Positions 17,487 to 26,382 of a stretch of 64,000 bases of DNA are shown here, one piece after another (position 1 is the first letter of the stretch; each line of letters opens with the position of its first letter). A program made the translations under genes and the position numbers. The DNA lies in contig CAIZFE010000035.1 of assembly GCA_903932145.1 (NCBI GenBank), positions 124,001 to 188,000 on the forward strand, given 5' to 3'. Source of the DNA: an uncultured Rhodopila sp. (lineage in GTDB: Bacteria; Pseudomonadota; Alphaproteobacteria; Acetobacterales; Acetobacteraceae). The notes below the pieces were generated by a model, which had not been told where the DNA came from, did no database searches, and saw only the letters and a program-made list of their open reading frames with translations.

Positions 17487-17749
17487 TCGCTAAAAAGTTG
17501 AGCGCGGATCTCGTCGTCCGTCATCTGACCCAGGCTTCGCTCCGCGTCGAACTCGGCGTGATCTGCCGCCGCGGCCTTGATCGTCAACCGGTTTTCAACC
17601 GTCGCGCCTTTGAGAACGGGCGTCTTTCGCCGAACCGCCGGTGGTGTCGAGACGACCGCGTCCGTTTGGATCGCGTCATTCATCGTAACCGGCCCGGTCC
17701 CCCGGTTGACACCGCTTGCTGGCGGCCGCTGTCGTGAATGCTGTCCCAT
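17483..17749 (-). CDS. small 88-residue protein, first gene of a coupled pair (putative antitoxin)
   Basis: The ATG at 17749 has a GGAGG ribosome binding site 5 nt upstream, which decides the start over an internal ATG (MNDAIQTDAV). The N-terminal half is Pro/Thr-rich and probably disordered. The C-terminal half (NRLTIKAAAADHAEFDAERS, then MTDDEIRAQLFSE) is acidic and helical. Its stop overlaps the next gene's start. It may be an antitoxin or an adaptor for the 176-residue partner; no DNA-binding motif is evident. Confidence 0.6.
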   Translation of the reverse strand: MGQHSRQRPPASGVNRGTGPVTMNDAIQTDAVVSTPPAVRRKTPVLKGATVENRLTIKAAAADHAEFDAERSLGQMTDDEIRAQLFSE

Positions 17750-17893
17750 GGGAACCTCCGTCGACGGAAAACGTAAGCGCTCAGGGCGAAAATTTCAACA
17801 ACGACAGTGAGTTGGATTGTCGGCCGTTGCGTGGATCTGTGTCGCAAAGGCGCTTTTGGCATGGCTACTCACGCAACGTCCGGGCCTGGACTT

Positions 17894-18544
17894 TCATCGT
17901 ACCGCGATCATACACGCGTAGTTTTGGGCAGCGGTCGGCGAATCGGTGTTCGTCTCATAGCACGCAAGCAACATTGGGTTTTTGAACCCGGCCCGCCGCA
18001 TGAAATCGAGATGTCTGGCGGTTTCGAAGCGACCGGGTTCATACGTCCAGGCGGTGCCGTCCGGCTTAATGAAGTCGCCATTGATCAGCATCCCACCCTC
18101 CGGCAGTATTTCGTAGCAACGGGCGTAAACGTCGGCCACGGCCTGCTGGCTGCCGAGATCGTGCAACGCCCATGTCGAAATGATCGCCGCGGGTTGGCGG
18201 GAAATCGTCGCGGGCCAGGTCTGGTCCATCAGGTCTGCCTTGGTCAGCGTGACCCGCGGCATCGACGCGCCGACGGTGTTCTTGGCGACCTCGAAAAATA
18301 CCTCGGAGAAGTCGAGACCTTCGTAGCTGATAATGGCGTTACGTTCCAGAATGTGACGGGCCATGTATCCCGGTCCAAGCCCCAGTTCGAGGACGTGCGC
18401 GTTGGGCAATCCCGGTTGACCGATCTGCTCAAGGATCAGATCGAACAGGGCGAGGCGCGGAGCGGTCGGCACAAAACGGTCGGCCCATCCCTGAACGAAG
18501 GCCGCGTCATGAAATTCGTGTTGTGCGCCAACGAAACCAGCCAT
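17894..18544 (-). CDS. class I SAM-dependent methyltransferase
   Basis: This 216-residue methyltransferase has motif I VLELGLGPGYMARHIL (about residues 51-66), the acidic motif II YEGLDFSEVF, and AIISTWALHDLGSQQAVADV as motif IV. The C-terminal region closes with a beta-strand QNYACMIAVR. A small ORF with its own ribosome binding site ends 26 bp upstream on the same strand. The substrate is unknown. Confidence 0.82.
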   Translation of the reverse strand: MAGFVGAQHEFHDAAFVQGWADRFVPTAPRLALFDLILEQIGQPGLPNAHVLELGLGPGYMARHILERNAIISYEGLDFSEVFFEVAKNTVGASMPRVTLTKADLMDQTWPATISRQPAAIISTWALHDLGSQQAVADVYARCYEILPEGGMLINGDFIKPDGTAWTYEPGRFETARHLDFMRRAGFKNPMLLACYETNTDSPTAAQNYACMIAVR

Positions 18545-18570
18545 CGCCCCATCCTCCCGCGTTGTCTTGC

Positions 18571-18786
18571 TTATCCGGAGTATGGTTCAGCATGGGACTG
18601 GAGGGAAATGTGGCCGCTACCGAAGACCGTGACGGCGGCACCGAGCGCGGCGGTAGGTATGTCCCGGATCGTGATGTGGCGGTTGGGCAACCGCAACGGC
18701 CGGATCACGGATTCGATCCACACGGGGCCGCGGGACCGGCACAGACGCATGAATTCCGCCTCCAGGGAGGCTCGTTTCTCTCTCAT
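18571..18786 (-). CDS. small hypothetical protein upstream of methyltransferase
   Basis: This 71-codon frame starts at ATG 18786, preceded by AAAGGA about 8 nt upstream (MREKRASLEAEFMRLCRSRG). It encodes a charged N-terminal helix, then a stretch with IRPLRLPNRHITIRDIPTAA. It ends 26 bp before the methyltransferase start, consistent with a short operon. No family is recognised. The main support is the ribosome binding site and spacing, so it may be spurious. Confidence 0.4.
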   Translation of the reverse strand: MREKRASLEAEFMRLCRSRGPVWIESVIRPLRLPNRHITIRDIPTAALGAAVTVFGSGHISLQSHAEPYSG

Positions 18787-19269
18787 GGCAGGTCCTTTCT
18801 CAGGCAGCCAGGTGCTGAAAATGCGCAACGAACAATGAGCCTCATGTCGATACCCTGCCTGTTAATGGTGGTATCTTAGGGAGGTTGATTCTCTGAAAAC
18901 AACAAAAAACGTTGCACTCAAAGTTTCGCGGAAATTGGCCAGGAGGCCATATCCGCAGGCGTCGCCTGTTCGTGCCGGGTTCGACCCAAACCGCCTGATG
19001 CCGCTTCGGCAACATCGGCTCAGGTCAAAACGACCGGCACTCTTAGTCCAGGTGAGTCCGGTCTCGGTCGATCCGTTTCAGGTCGGCACTTATCAGCGGC
19101 CTGGCCTGGACACCGGGCTCGCAATTAAATCGCGTTTTCGGCGCAAGAATCACGTCCGTAAACCAGTGCTTGGCCGCCGACGTATTCGTCCTCACGGTTT
19201 GCGCGAATCAGCGGGCTGCGGCCCCCTGGATTCTCGAGTCTATGGTACTATAACGCAACATACATGGGC
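18787..19269. other. gene-free stretch of about 480 bp
   Basis: No convincing gene was found on either strand. An open frame of 138 codons on the plus strand (18935-19351) runs into the antisense of the PIN toxin gene and has an Arg-rich, low-complexity composition. It may be decayed coding sequence, but no family was recognised. The base composition is slightly more AT-rich next to 18880-18920 (TTCTCTGAAAACAACAAAAA), which may be the promoter of the minus-strand methyltransferase operon. Confidence 0.4.
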
Positions 19270-19755
19270 TTATTTAGGCTCGATGTGCCAAATCTGGCTG
19301 GTCGGATCGAACAACCCGTGCAAAGGGAATACCGCATGGATTTGGAGGTAATGCTTCACGTTATTGGTCACGACGCTTGCATCCACCGTGATCGCTATGG
19401 CCGCGATCGCGAGGTCGGCTCCTGTCGCCTGATTCTTGGCCTGCGGATCGGTGATGATGAAGTGCCGCAGGGAGGGGCTTTCATACATCCGGCCAAGTAA
19501 CCGAGCGGCGTCGACGTTCATCGGCAAAACCTGGGGCTCGCCCACCGCGAGCATGCCGTTTAGCCAGGCCTCGGCTTCGTGTGCGGTCGCCGGATGCTGC
19601 GACCGAGCCCGCTCGATACCTCGCTGGATTTCGGTGATGGTCACCACGGTGGTCGCGATGTCGTCCCGACTCACCTCGGCTGCCCATCGCGCGATGGCGG
19701 GATGCGGCTTTCTCTTTCGAAATGTGCTCAGAATGTTTGTGTCGAGAATGAACAT
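19270..19755 (-). CDS. PIN-domain toxin, VapC-like
   Basis: This 161-residue PIN ribonuclease begins FILDTNILSTFRKRKPHPAI, with the first catalytic Asp, and has the conserved TVVTITEIQRGIERA and GADLAIAAIAI segments with later acidic residues. VVTNNVKHYLQI is the usual end of a PIN domain. Its start overlaps the antitoxin stop by one base (TGATG), the standard toxin-antitoxin coupling. The C-terminal extension (FDPTSQIWHIEPK) is a little longer than usual. Confidence 0.88.
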   Translation of the reverse strand: MFILDTNILSTFRKRKPHPAIARWAAEVSRDDIATTVVTITEIQRGIERARSQHPATAHEAEAWLNGMLAVGEPQVLPMNVDAARLLGRMYESPSLRHFIITDPQAKNQATGADLAIAAIAITVDASVVTNNVKHYLQIHAVFPLHGLFDPTSQIWHIEPK

Positions 19756-20036
19756 CAGTCGGTGATGTCACCCGTGCCGGGTACGATGAAGGGGCTGCCT
19801 TCCGTTCGGATGTCTTTCAGGGCGCGGTCGAACGCGTCCTCGGTGACGTCCGAGACGCCTTCGTTCAGTAGATAGCCTTTCAGACCGGGGCGCGTCTTCT
19901 CGAAGTAATCCAGGGAAACCACCACGACTTGCCGCCCGTCACGGCGCTTCACGAACTGAGGTTCGCCCCTGACGGCGGCATCGACCACCTCGGTGAACTT
20001 ATGTCTCGCATCCGACGCCTGCCATGTGCGCGTCAT
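19755..20036 (-). CDS. Phd/YefM-family antitoxin
   Basis: This 93-residue antitoxin starts TWQASDARHKFTEVVDAAVRGEPQ (split: TWQASDARHKFTEVVD then AAVRGEPQ), the N-terminal DNA-binding fold of Phd/YefM, followed by VKRRDGRQVVVVSLDYFEK. The acidic C-terminal tail (SDVTEDAFDRALKDIRTE) would cover the toxin active site. It is the first gene of the pair with the PIN toxin. A 12-bp tandem repeat about 50-70 bp upstream may be its operator. Confidence 0.88.
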   Translation of the reverse strand: MTRTWQASDARHKFTEVVDAAVRGEPQFVKRRDGRQVVVVSLDYFEKTRPGLKGYLLNEGVSDVTEDAFDRALKDIRTEGSPFIVPGTGDITD

Positions 20037-20083
20037 GTCCCAACTCCCGCTGGTTGCAGGCGTTTTCCTATCAGTTCGTCAAC

Positions 20084-20107
20084 TCAATTGCCAATTCAAT
20101 TGTCAAT
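20084..20107. promoter_or_regulatory. tandem 12-bp repeat upstream of Phd/PIN operon, possible operator
   Basis: TCAATTGCCAAT (20084-20095) is followed directly by TCAATTGTCAAT (20096-20107), with one mismatch. Each unit contains the palindrome CAATTG. The repeat lies 48-71 bp before the antitoxin ATG, in otherwise GC-rich DNA. Autoregulation of such operons by the antitoxin is usual; the assignment is inference. Confidence 0.4.
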
Positions 20108-20149
20108 CCGACTGCTACTGACTTAGCGGCAGTCGTTGACGCCCCGACT

Positions 20150-23100
20150 TCAAACCCGCCGCAAATCCAGCGTCCGCGGATGCTCCCGCGACCGGCGCAC
20201 CATCGGCTCTGCCATCCGCCCCGGCGTATGCCCGAACGGGAAGAATCGCGAGCGACGCCGAGCCTCGGCCTCATTGGCGTTGACCGGGTTGGTTTCGTAG
20301 CTGAGCCCGCCGGGGTGGGAGATGTGATACGTCATCCCGCCGACGCTGCGCCCGCTCCATTTGTCGAACACGTCCAGCACCAGCGGGGCATGAATTCCAA
20401 TCGTCGGATGCAGCGCGCTCGGTGGGTTCCACGCCTTGAAGCGCACGCCGCCGACGTATTCGCCCTCCCGATCCGTGCGGGTCAGTGGCACGGCAGCGCC
20501 GTTGGCGGCCAGAACGTAACGTTCGTCCACCCAGCCGGAGACGCGGGCCTGCACCCGTTCCACCGAACTATCGACGTAACGAACCGTGCCGCTGGCCGAT
20601 TGTTCCTCACCCAGCACGTGCCAGGGTTCCAGGGCGTTGCGCAGTTCCAGTTCGATACCCGCGAATTCGACCTGCCCGACATGCGGGAAGCGGAACGCCA
20701 GATGCGGGGCGAACCAATCCGGGTCCATCGGGAAGCCCATCGCGCTGAGTTCTTCCAGGGCGCCGCGGAAGTCCTGCTCGACAAAGTGCGGCAGCATGAA
20801 ATCGTCATGCACCCGCGTGCCCCAATGCACCAAAGATCGCTCATACGGCCGCTCCCAGAACGCCGCGACTGCCGACCGCATCAGCAGGATTTGCGCCGCC
20901 GACATCCGCGCATGCGGCGGCATCTCGAACGCTCGGCATTCTACCAGCCCGCGACGGCCGGAGGCGCTGCCGGGGTCATACATCTTGTCGATGCAGAACT
21001 CGGTGCGATGCGTGTTGCCGGTCATGTCCGCCAGGATGTTGCGGAACAGGCGGTCGGTCATCCAGGGTGGGTTCCACTGGCCGGCCTTGACCTGGGAGAA
21101 TGCGATCTCCAGTTCGGCCAGCGCGTCCTGACGGGCCTCATCGACCCGGGGATGCTGGCTGGTCGGGCCGATGAACTGGCCGCTGAACAAGAAGGACAGG
21201 CTGGGGTGGTTGTGCCAGAAGCCGACCACCGACTTCAGTAGGTCGGGACGGCGCAGGAACGGCGAATCCTCGGCCCTCGCGGCGCCCATGACCACGTGGT
21301 TGCCGCCGCCGGTGCCGACATGGCGGCCATCCAGGTTGAACTTCTCCGTCGCCAGTCCGACCTGCCGGGCTTCCTCGTACAGTTCTTCGGTAATGCGGAT
21401 CTGTTCATCCCAGCTTGATGTGGGGTGGACGTTGACCTCGATGACGCCGGGGTCGGGGGTGACGGAGAAATGTAGCAGGCGATCGTCTTCCGGCGGCAGG
21501 TAGCCTTCCAGGATCACTTTGCGGCCGATCTCGGCAGCGGTTTCTTCCACGGCGGCGGTCAGGTCCAACCAGTCCTCGATCGAGTAAACCGGCGGGAAGA
21601 ACACGTGCAGCATGCCGTCGCGCGCTTCCACCGCCAGGGCGGTGCGGACAACGGACGGGTCGCTCTGGCCGATCACTGGCAAGTCTTGCTGCACCGGGCG
21701 GAAGTTCTCGATGCTGCTGCCTTCGCCGAGTGGGCGGCGATGCTGTAGGGCCTGGCGCCGCGGCAGAGTGTCCTGCGGCGCGAACGGATCGGGCGGCAGG
21801 TCGTATTCGGCTTGCTCGGGATCGACCCATGGCAGCGATTCCAGCGGCAGACGCAAACCCAGCGGAGAGTCGCCGGGAATCAGGAACATCTCGCCGGCCT
21901 TGAAGAACCACTTGCCGGTTTGCCAGCGCTTGACGCCGCCATCCCAAACCCGCCGCAGCGGCAGCACGCTGCCGACGGTGGACGCCAGGCCCTGACCGTA
22001 CACCCGGGCCAGACGCGCACGTTCCAGCGGATCGGCCAGCTTGGCGTCCTCGACCAGCACGTTGGCGGGTAGGCGGTGTTCCTTCCACAGATAGTAATGA
22101 ATATCCTCGTAGGCCGGGATGATCATCGCGGGATCGACCTGCAACCGTTCCGCCAGACTGTGGGCGAACTTGGCGGCCACATGCGCCGTTGCGTTGTCGG
22201 TGTCGTCGTCGGTCGCCAGCAGCGTCGGGTCGGTCCACACCGGCTCGCCGTCCGCGCGCCAATGGCAGTGCAGCGCCCAGCGGGGCAGTTGCTCACCCGG
22301 ATAATGCTTGCCCATGCTGAGGTTCAGCGCGGCGCCGGGCGCCCAGCGGTTCATCAGGCGTTGCAACAGGCGGCCGGCAAAGGCGCGCTTGGTGGGACCG
22401 AGCGCGTCGGTGTTCCACTCGGGGGCATCCATGTCGTTGGCGGCGATGAAGGTCGGCTCGCCGCCCATGGTCAGGCGGACATCGTTGCGCTTCAGCGCGA
22501 CATCGACGGCCTGGCCGCGCGCCTTGATCGCCTGCCACTGGGTCTCGGTGTAGGGCTGGGTGGTGCGCGGGGTTTCCTTGATCCGCTCCACCGACATAGC
22601 GAATTCGAAGGTGGTTTCGGCTTCGTCCATCAGGCCGGAGATCGGCGCGGCGGAGATCGGATCGGGGCTGGCGGCGAGCGGGATGTGGCCTTCGCCGCAC
22701 AACAGGCCGGATGTGGCGTCGAGTCCAACCCAACCGGCGCCGGGCAAATAGACCTCGGCCCATGCGTGCAGGTCGGTGAAGTCAGAGGTCGGGCCTTCCG
22801 GACCTTCCAGCGGCTTCACGTCGGCGACAAGTTGGATCAGGTAGCCGGACACGAAGCGGGCCGCCATGCCGAGGTGGCGCAGTACCTGCACCAGCAGCCA
22901 CGCGGAGTCACGGCACGACCCGGTGGCGCCTTCCAGGGTCTCTTCCGGGGAGAATACGCCGGGTTCGAGGCGGACGATGTAGGCGACCTTGCTCTGGATC
23001 AGCGTGTTCAGCGCGACCAGCTTGTCCACGGTTCGCATTTCCTCGCGCGGAATCGCGTCCAACAGCGCCTGTAAGTGCGGACCAGGCGTTTCGGTCTTGC

Positions 23101-23452
23101 GAAACGGCGCGAGTTCCTGATCCAGCACATGGTCGTAGGTGAACGGGAAGGTCTCGGCTTCGGGTTCCAGGAAGAAGTCGAACGGGTTTACGGTCACCAT
23201 GTCGGCGACCAGATCGACCGTTACTTCGAACCGGTCCACTTTGTCCGGAAACACGACGCGGGCGAGATGGTTGCCCTGCGGGTCCTGCATCCAATTGATA
23301 AAATGAGGTTTTGGTTCGACTGTCAGCTCATACGCCAGAATCGCGGTGCGCGCCTGTGGGGCCGGGCGCAACCGGATGGTCTGCGGACCGAGGTTGATCA
23401 GACGGTCATAGTGGTAGGAAGTCTTGTGCGTAAGAGCGACGTGCAACGGCAT
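20150..23452 (-). CDS. transglutaminase-like / DUF2126 protein
   Basis: This is a 1100-residue protein with an N-terminal bacterial transglutaminase-like domain and a C-terminal DUF2126 region. The cysteine-protease-like triad is visible: Cys180 in ATGSCRDSAWLL, His229 in DLHAWAEVY and Asp245 in VGLDATSG. A typical N-terminal beta domain precedes it (ALTHKTSYHYDRLINLGPQT). DUF2126 includes RLTMGGEPTFIAANDMD and TGGGNHVVMGAA. Relatives usually occur with a DUF403 (alpha-E) protein, a circularly permuted ATP-grasp protein and a second transglutaminase-like protein, thought to act in peptide or amide bond chemistry. None of these partners is present nearby. Confidence 0.92.
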   Translation of the reverse strand: MPLHVALTHKTSYHYDRLINLGPQTIRLRPAPQARTAILAYELTVEPKPHFINWMQDPQGNHLARVVFPDKVDRFEVTVDLVADMVTVNPFDFFLEPEAETFPFTYDHVLDQELAPFRKTETPGPHLQALLDAIPREEMRTVDKLVALNTLIQSKVAYIVRLEPGVFSPEETLEGATGSCRDSAWLLVQVLRHLGMAARFVSGYLIQLVADVKPLEGPEGPTSDFTDLHAWAEVYLPGAGWVGLDATSGLLCGEGHIPLAASPDPISAAPISGLMDEAETTFEFAMSVERIKETPRTTQPYTETQWQAIKARGQAVDVALKRNDVRLTMGGEPTFIAANDMDAPEWNTDALGPTKRAFAGRLLQRLMNRWAPGAALNLSMGKHYPGEQLPRWALHCHWRADGEPVWTDPTLLATDDDTDNATAHVAAKFAHSLAERLQVDPAMIIPAYEDIHYYLWKEHRLPANVLVEDAKLADPLERARLARVYGQGLASTVGSVLPLRRVWDGGVKRWQTGKWFFKAGEMFLIPGDSPLGLRLPLESLPWVDPEQAEYDLPPDPFAPQDTLPRRQALQHRRPLGEGSSIENFRPVQQDLPVIGQSDPSVVRTALAVEARDGMLHVFFPPVYSIEDWLDLTAAVEETAAEIGRKVILEGYLPPEDDRLLHFSVTPDPGVIEVNVHPTSSWDEQIRITEELYEEARQVGLATEKFNLDGRHVGTGGGNHVVMGAARAEDSPFLRRPDLLKSVVGFWHNHPSLSFLFSGQFIGPTSQHPRVDEARQDALAELEIAFSQVKAGQWNPPWMTDRLFRNILADMTGNTHRTEFCIDKMYDPGSASGRRGLVECRAFEMPPHARMSAAQILLMRSAVAAFWERPYERSLVHWGTRVHDDFMLPHFVEQDFRGALEELSAMGFPMDPDWFAPHLAFRFPHVGQVEFAGIELELRNALEPWHVLGEEQSASGTVRYVDSSVERVQARVSGWVDERYVLAANGAAVPLTRTDREGEYVGGVRFKAWNPPSALHPTIGIHAPLVLDVFDKWSGRSVGGMTYHISHPGGLSYETNPVNANEAEARRRSRFFPFGHTPGRMAEPMVRRSREHPRTLDLRRV

Positions 23453-23649
23453 TTGGGTGCTCGGTCAGATTGGGGCTGGGATGTTTTTGCACCGCACCAT
23501 GAACGATAGCAACCAGTATGCTTGCACTTATGGCATGCCAAACCAATTGCCTGTTTTCTGAGCGGTGGGTGCGGCCAGGTTTCCGATCCCGTTGCGCGTT
23601 GCGCAATTGCGCCGGGTGGTTACAGTCGCGGCCAACGGGAGACAACACC

Positions 23650-24873
23650 ATGAAAATGACCAGGCGGAACGCCCTGAAGGTCGCGTCAGCGGCCGCTATC
23701 CCAATGACGAGGGCACGTGCCCAGGGACCGCTGCGGCTGAAGCTTGGTATCATCACCGACCTGTCCGGCCCCTACGCCGACCTTTCGCGTCCCTCGTTGG
23801 CCTGTGCCCAGCAGGCGGTCGAGGATTTTGGCGCCGCTGCCAGGGGATGGGGCGTGGAAATCGTCGTCGGCGAGCATCAGAACAAAGCCGATCTGGCCGC
23901 CACGATTGCCCGCCAGTGGTTCGACCAGGACCGCGTGGACGCGCTGCTCGACGTCAATACCTCGGCCACATCGCTGGCCTGTGTCGGCATCGCGCGGGAG
24001 AAAAACAAGCCGATGATGTTGTCCGGTCCCGGCACGACCGCCCTGACCGGCGCGCAATGTAGTCCGAATCATGTGCATTGGGCCTGGGACACCTATGTGC
24101 TCTCCAACACCTCGGGAACGGCCATGGTCAAACAGGGCGGCACCAATTGGTACTTTATCGCGCCGGATTATGCGTTCGGGCGGGCCCTTGCCGCGGACGG
24201 CGGAGCAGCGGTGATCAAAAGCGGCGGCAAGGTGGCCGGTTCGGTATTCTACCCGTTCCCGAACACCTCGGATTTCTCCGCGTTGCTGGTGCAGGCACAG
24301 GCGTCCGGCGCAAACGTGTTGGCATTGTGCAACGGCGGCGCCGACATGGTTGGCAGTATCAAGCAGGCGCGGGAGTTCGGCCTGGACAAGACCATGCGGA
24401 TCATCAGCCTGTTGTCCTATGACACGGACATCCGGGCGATCGGGTTGGAGGCGGCACAAGGGCTGATGGCGACCCAAACGTATTACTGGAACCTGAATGA
24501 TCGGACGCGGGCCTTCAACACCCGCATCATGCCGAAGACCCCCAAGCTGTGGCCGAACATGGCCAATGCCGGACTGTACTCCAGCACGCTGCATTACCTG
24601 AAGGCGGTGGCGGATATGGGGCTGCCACAGGCGAAGTCGGATGGCGCGGCGGTTATCGCGCGGATGAAGGCGATGCCGACCGATGACGACGCGTTCGGCC
24701 CCGGCAAAATCCGAGAGGACGGGCGGAAACTGCATCCGGCCTATCTGATGGAGGTCAAGAAGCCCTCGGAAAGCTCGGGACCATACGACGTGCTGAAGCT
24801 GGTTTCCACGGTTCCGGCCGATCAGGCGTGGCGTCCGTTGTCCGAGGGTGGGTGTCCGCTGGTGAAGGCGTAA
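23650..24873 (+). CDS. Tat-exported ABC transporter substrate-binding protein (branched-chain amino acid/amide type)
   Basis: This 407-residue type I periplasmic binding protein begins with a twin-arginine signal (MKMTRRNALKVASAAAIP). The mature domain starts LKLGIITDLSGPYADLSRPS and includes the usual lobes (FIAPDYAFGRALAADG; IKQAREFGLDKTMRII). GGGAG upstream supports the ATG at 23650. It is divergent from the DUF2126 gene. No permease or ATPase is linked. Ligands in this family include amino acids, amides and aromatic acids; none can be named here. Confidence 0.88.
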   Translation: MKMTRRNALKVASAAAIPMTRARAQGPLRLKLGIITDLSGPYADLSRPSLACAQQAVEDFGAAARGWGVEIVVGEHQNKADLAATIARQWFDQDRVDALLDVNTSATSLACVGIAREKNKPMMLSGPGTTALTGAQCSPNHVHWAWDTYVLSNTSGTAMVKQGGTNWYFIAPDYAFGRALAADGGAAVIKSGGKVAGSVFYPFPNTSDFSALLVQAQASGANVLALCNGGADMVGSIKQAREFGLDKTMRIISLLSYDTDIRAIGLEAAQGLMATQTYYWNLNDRTRAFNTRIMPKTPKLWPNMANAGLYSSTLHYLKAVADMGLPQAKSDGAAVIARMKAMPTDDDAFGPGKIREDGRKLHPAYLMEVKKPSESSGPYDVLKLVSTVPADQAWRPLSEGGCPLVKA

Positions 24874-24924
24874 AGGATGATCGCCTGATCGCACGAAGGT
24901 GGGCAAAATGCCCCGGCCTGGACT

Positions 24925-25341
24925 TCATGCCGCCAGAAGCAGGACCGCCTCTGCCGGTGTTACAATGCGAACTGCTCCGTGCTGTCCGAGGACCAGCAGA
25001 TGGCGGTCGCCTGTGACGATAAGATCGGCATTCGCGGCGACGGCGGCCGCTATGACATGATCGTCGTCAGGATCGTTCGCGACCACGCGGGGAACGGATT
25101 CGGGCGCAATGCTGATCGCGAACCGCGCATAAAGGGCCAAGGCTTCCTCGACCGAAGTCCCCTGCCTTGTCAGTCTGGATGCCAAATGAGGCCTCCCGAG
25201 TACGTCGCGTAGTTCGGCCAGCAATTCCGGCGAGGTGTGCAGCACCAGGGCCGCCTCACAGGCGGCCTGTAGAAGTCTGAACGGCGGACCATCCCAAATC
25301 AGCGCCGAGACGACAACGTTCGTATCAAGAACGACCCGCAT
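24925..25341 (-). CDS. PIN-domain protein, putative toxin
   Basis: This 138-residue PIN domain has MRVVLDTNVVVSALIWDGPP with the first catalytic Asp, DPDDDHVIAAAVAANADLIV in the middle and TGDRHLLVLGQHGAVRIVTP at the end. That is the pattern of the PIN group annotated as putative toxins. The frame extends upstream to 25440, but the ATG at 25341 starts exactly at the PIN fold. The start overlaps the end of the upstream small gene by 17 bp, which supports a toxin-antitoxin pair. Confidence 0.85.
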   Translation of the reverse strand: MRVVLDTNVVVSALIWDGPPFRLLQAACEAALVLHTSPELLAELRDVLGRPHLASRLTRQGTSVEEALALYARFAISIAPESVPRVVANDPDDDHVIAAAVAANADLIVTGDRHLLVLGQHGAVRIVTPAEAVLLLAA

Positions 25342-25609
25342 CGTCCCCTGGCTGATCGTTTGCGGCCAGGTTTGCGCCGACGCCCCGGGTCCGGCGATCC
25401 GCGCGAACGGCTTTGACTTCTGCGACGATGTCGTCGTCACTCATGGGGGGGATGTCTGCCGCATGGATGCCTCGTGCGACGTCGAGCAGCATGCGCCCGC
25501 TGCGCCGCCGGATTGCATCCTCCAAGAGCTTCTGAATAGCATCGTCCGAGAGCAGTCCCTCACTTTGCGCCAGCCGCGCCAATTCGTCGGGAAGTCTGAT
25601 TTCGATCAT
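25325..25609 (-). CDS. small ribbon-helix-helix-like protein, putative antitoxin
   Basis: This 94-residue protein begins MIEIRLPDELARLAQSEGLL, a short strand plus helix typical of ribbon-helix-helix antitoxins, followed by DDAIQKLLEDAIRRR. The C-terminal part is charged (SDDDIVAEVKAVRADRRTRG). ATG 25609 is chosen because it precedes the fold; an upstream start at 25654 would add 15 residues. It overlaps the PIN gene by 17 bp. The antitoxin role follows from size and context. Confidence 0.72.
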   Translation of the reverse strand: MIEIRLPDELARLAQSEGLLSDDAIQKLLEDAIRRRSGRMLLDVARGIHAADIPPMSDDDIVAEVKAVRADRRTRGVGANLAANDQPGDDAGRS

Positions 25610-26382
25610 GGTCACGCGATCCGCCTCCATCCACGCAGAGGCAACATTTACCACGGATCCTGCCGGGTTTCGAGCGGCAACGTCGCCGACCGTGACGCTC
25701 GGTCGGGATCGATCGGTCCTAAAGCCCGGGCTTCGGGATGTGGTCCCTCCTCACGAAAGGATTGGGCCGGTTGTCCGCGAGAGCATCAAGCTCCAGCGCC
25801 TCTGACGACCGGATCGGGACATTGTTTCGACCGATCGCATACGGAGGAGATTCAAACGGAAAGATCGGCTCGACAACAATCTCGTCCGCGCAGCGGGAGA
25901 AAACAGCCATTCAGAGACCAAGGTGGCAAACTGAAAATCGGGAAATTCACGCCATTTTGAATAATTGTCCGGAATAGAACCGGTCTTAGATCTTTCGCGG
26001 CCGGCGGTAACCGCCTGTAGGCGCGAATGTCGCGCGTAATTCGGTTCAAATTTTGTTTACAAATGGATTGTCGGGGCGTATCTTTATGGACACTGCGTTC
26101 CACCGTTTGAATGATTTGGTCACCAGCTAAGGATGCCCCGCGTGACACGAGTGCGCTCGAAGCCCTGGTGCTGCTGCTACGGACCGCCGGCGTAACGCCA
26201 GGGCCAGCAGGAACAGTGTGCTTGTAGCCCCAAGTATGGGGTAGGCACTTTCGATCCGTAGATCATTACGCGCCCATCGCCTCCCGCACGACATATCACA
26301 TCTGAACTCACAAGACCGTTCCGCCTGCGCTTCGTTTGGCGCGCGCTGGGGATACTTGTGGAATTCACGAAGGCGCACTCAC
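25610..26382. other. gene-poor stretch of about 770 bp
   Basis: No gene was recognised. A 63-codon minus-strand frame (25719-25910; PIFPFESPPYAIGRNNVPIR) has fairly natural composition and could be a decayed gene, but it lacks a good ribosome binding site and any known motif. Other frames at 25852-26431 have Arg- and Ser-rich compositions typical of shadows. The part from 26030 to 26110 is more AT-rich than its surroundings. The promoter of the following MFS gene should lie near its 3' end. Confidence 0.4.

Noticed and set aside
19200-19262. Possible tRNA-like or T-loop-like sequence (GATTCTCGAGTC region)
   Set aside because: No acceptor stem or anticodon arm could be paired around it.
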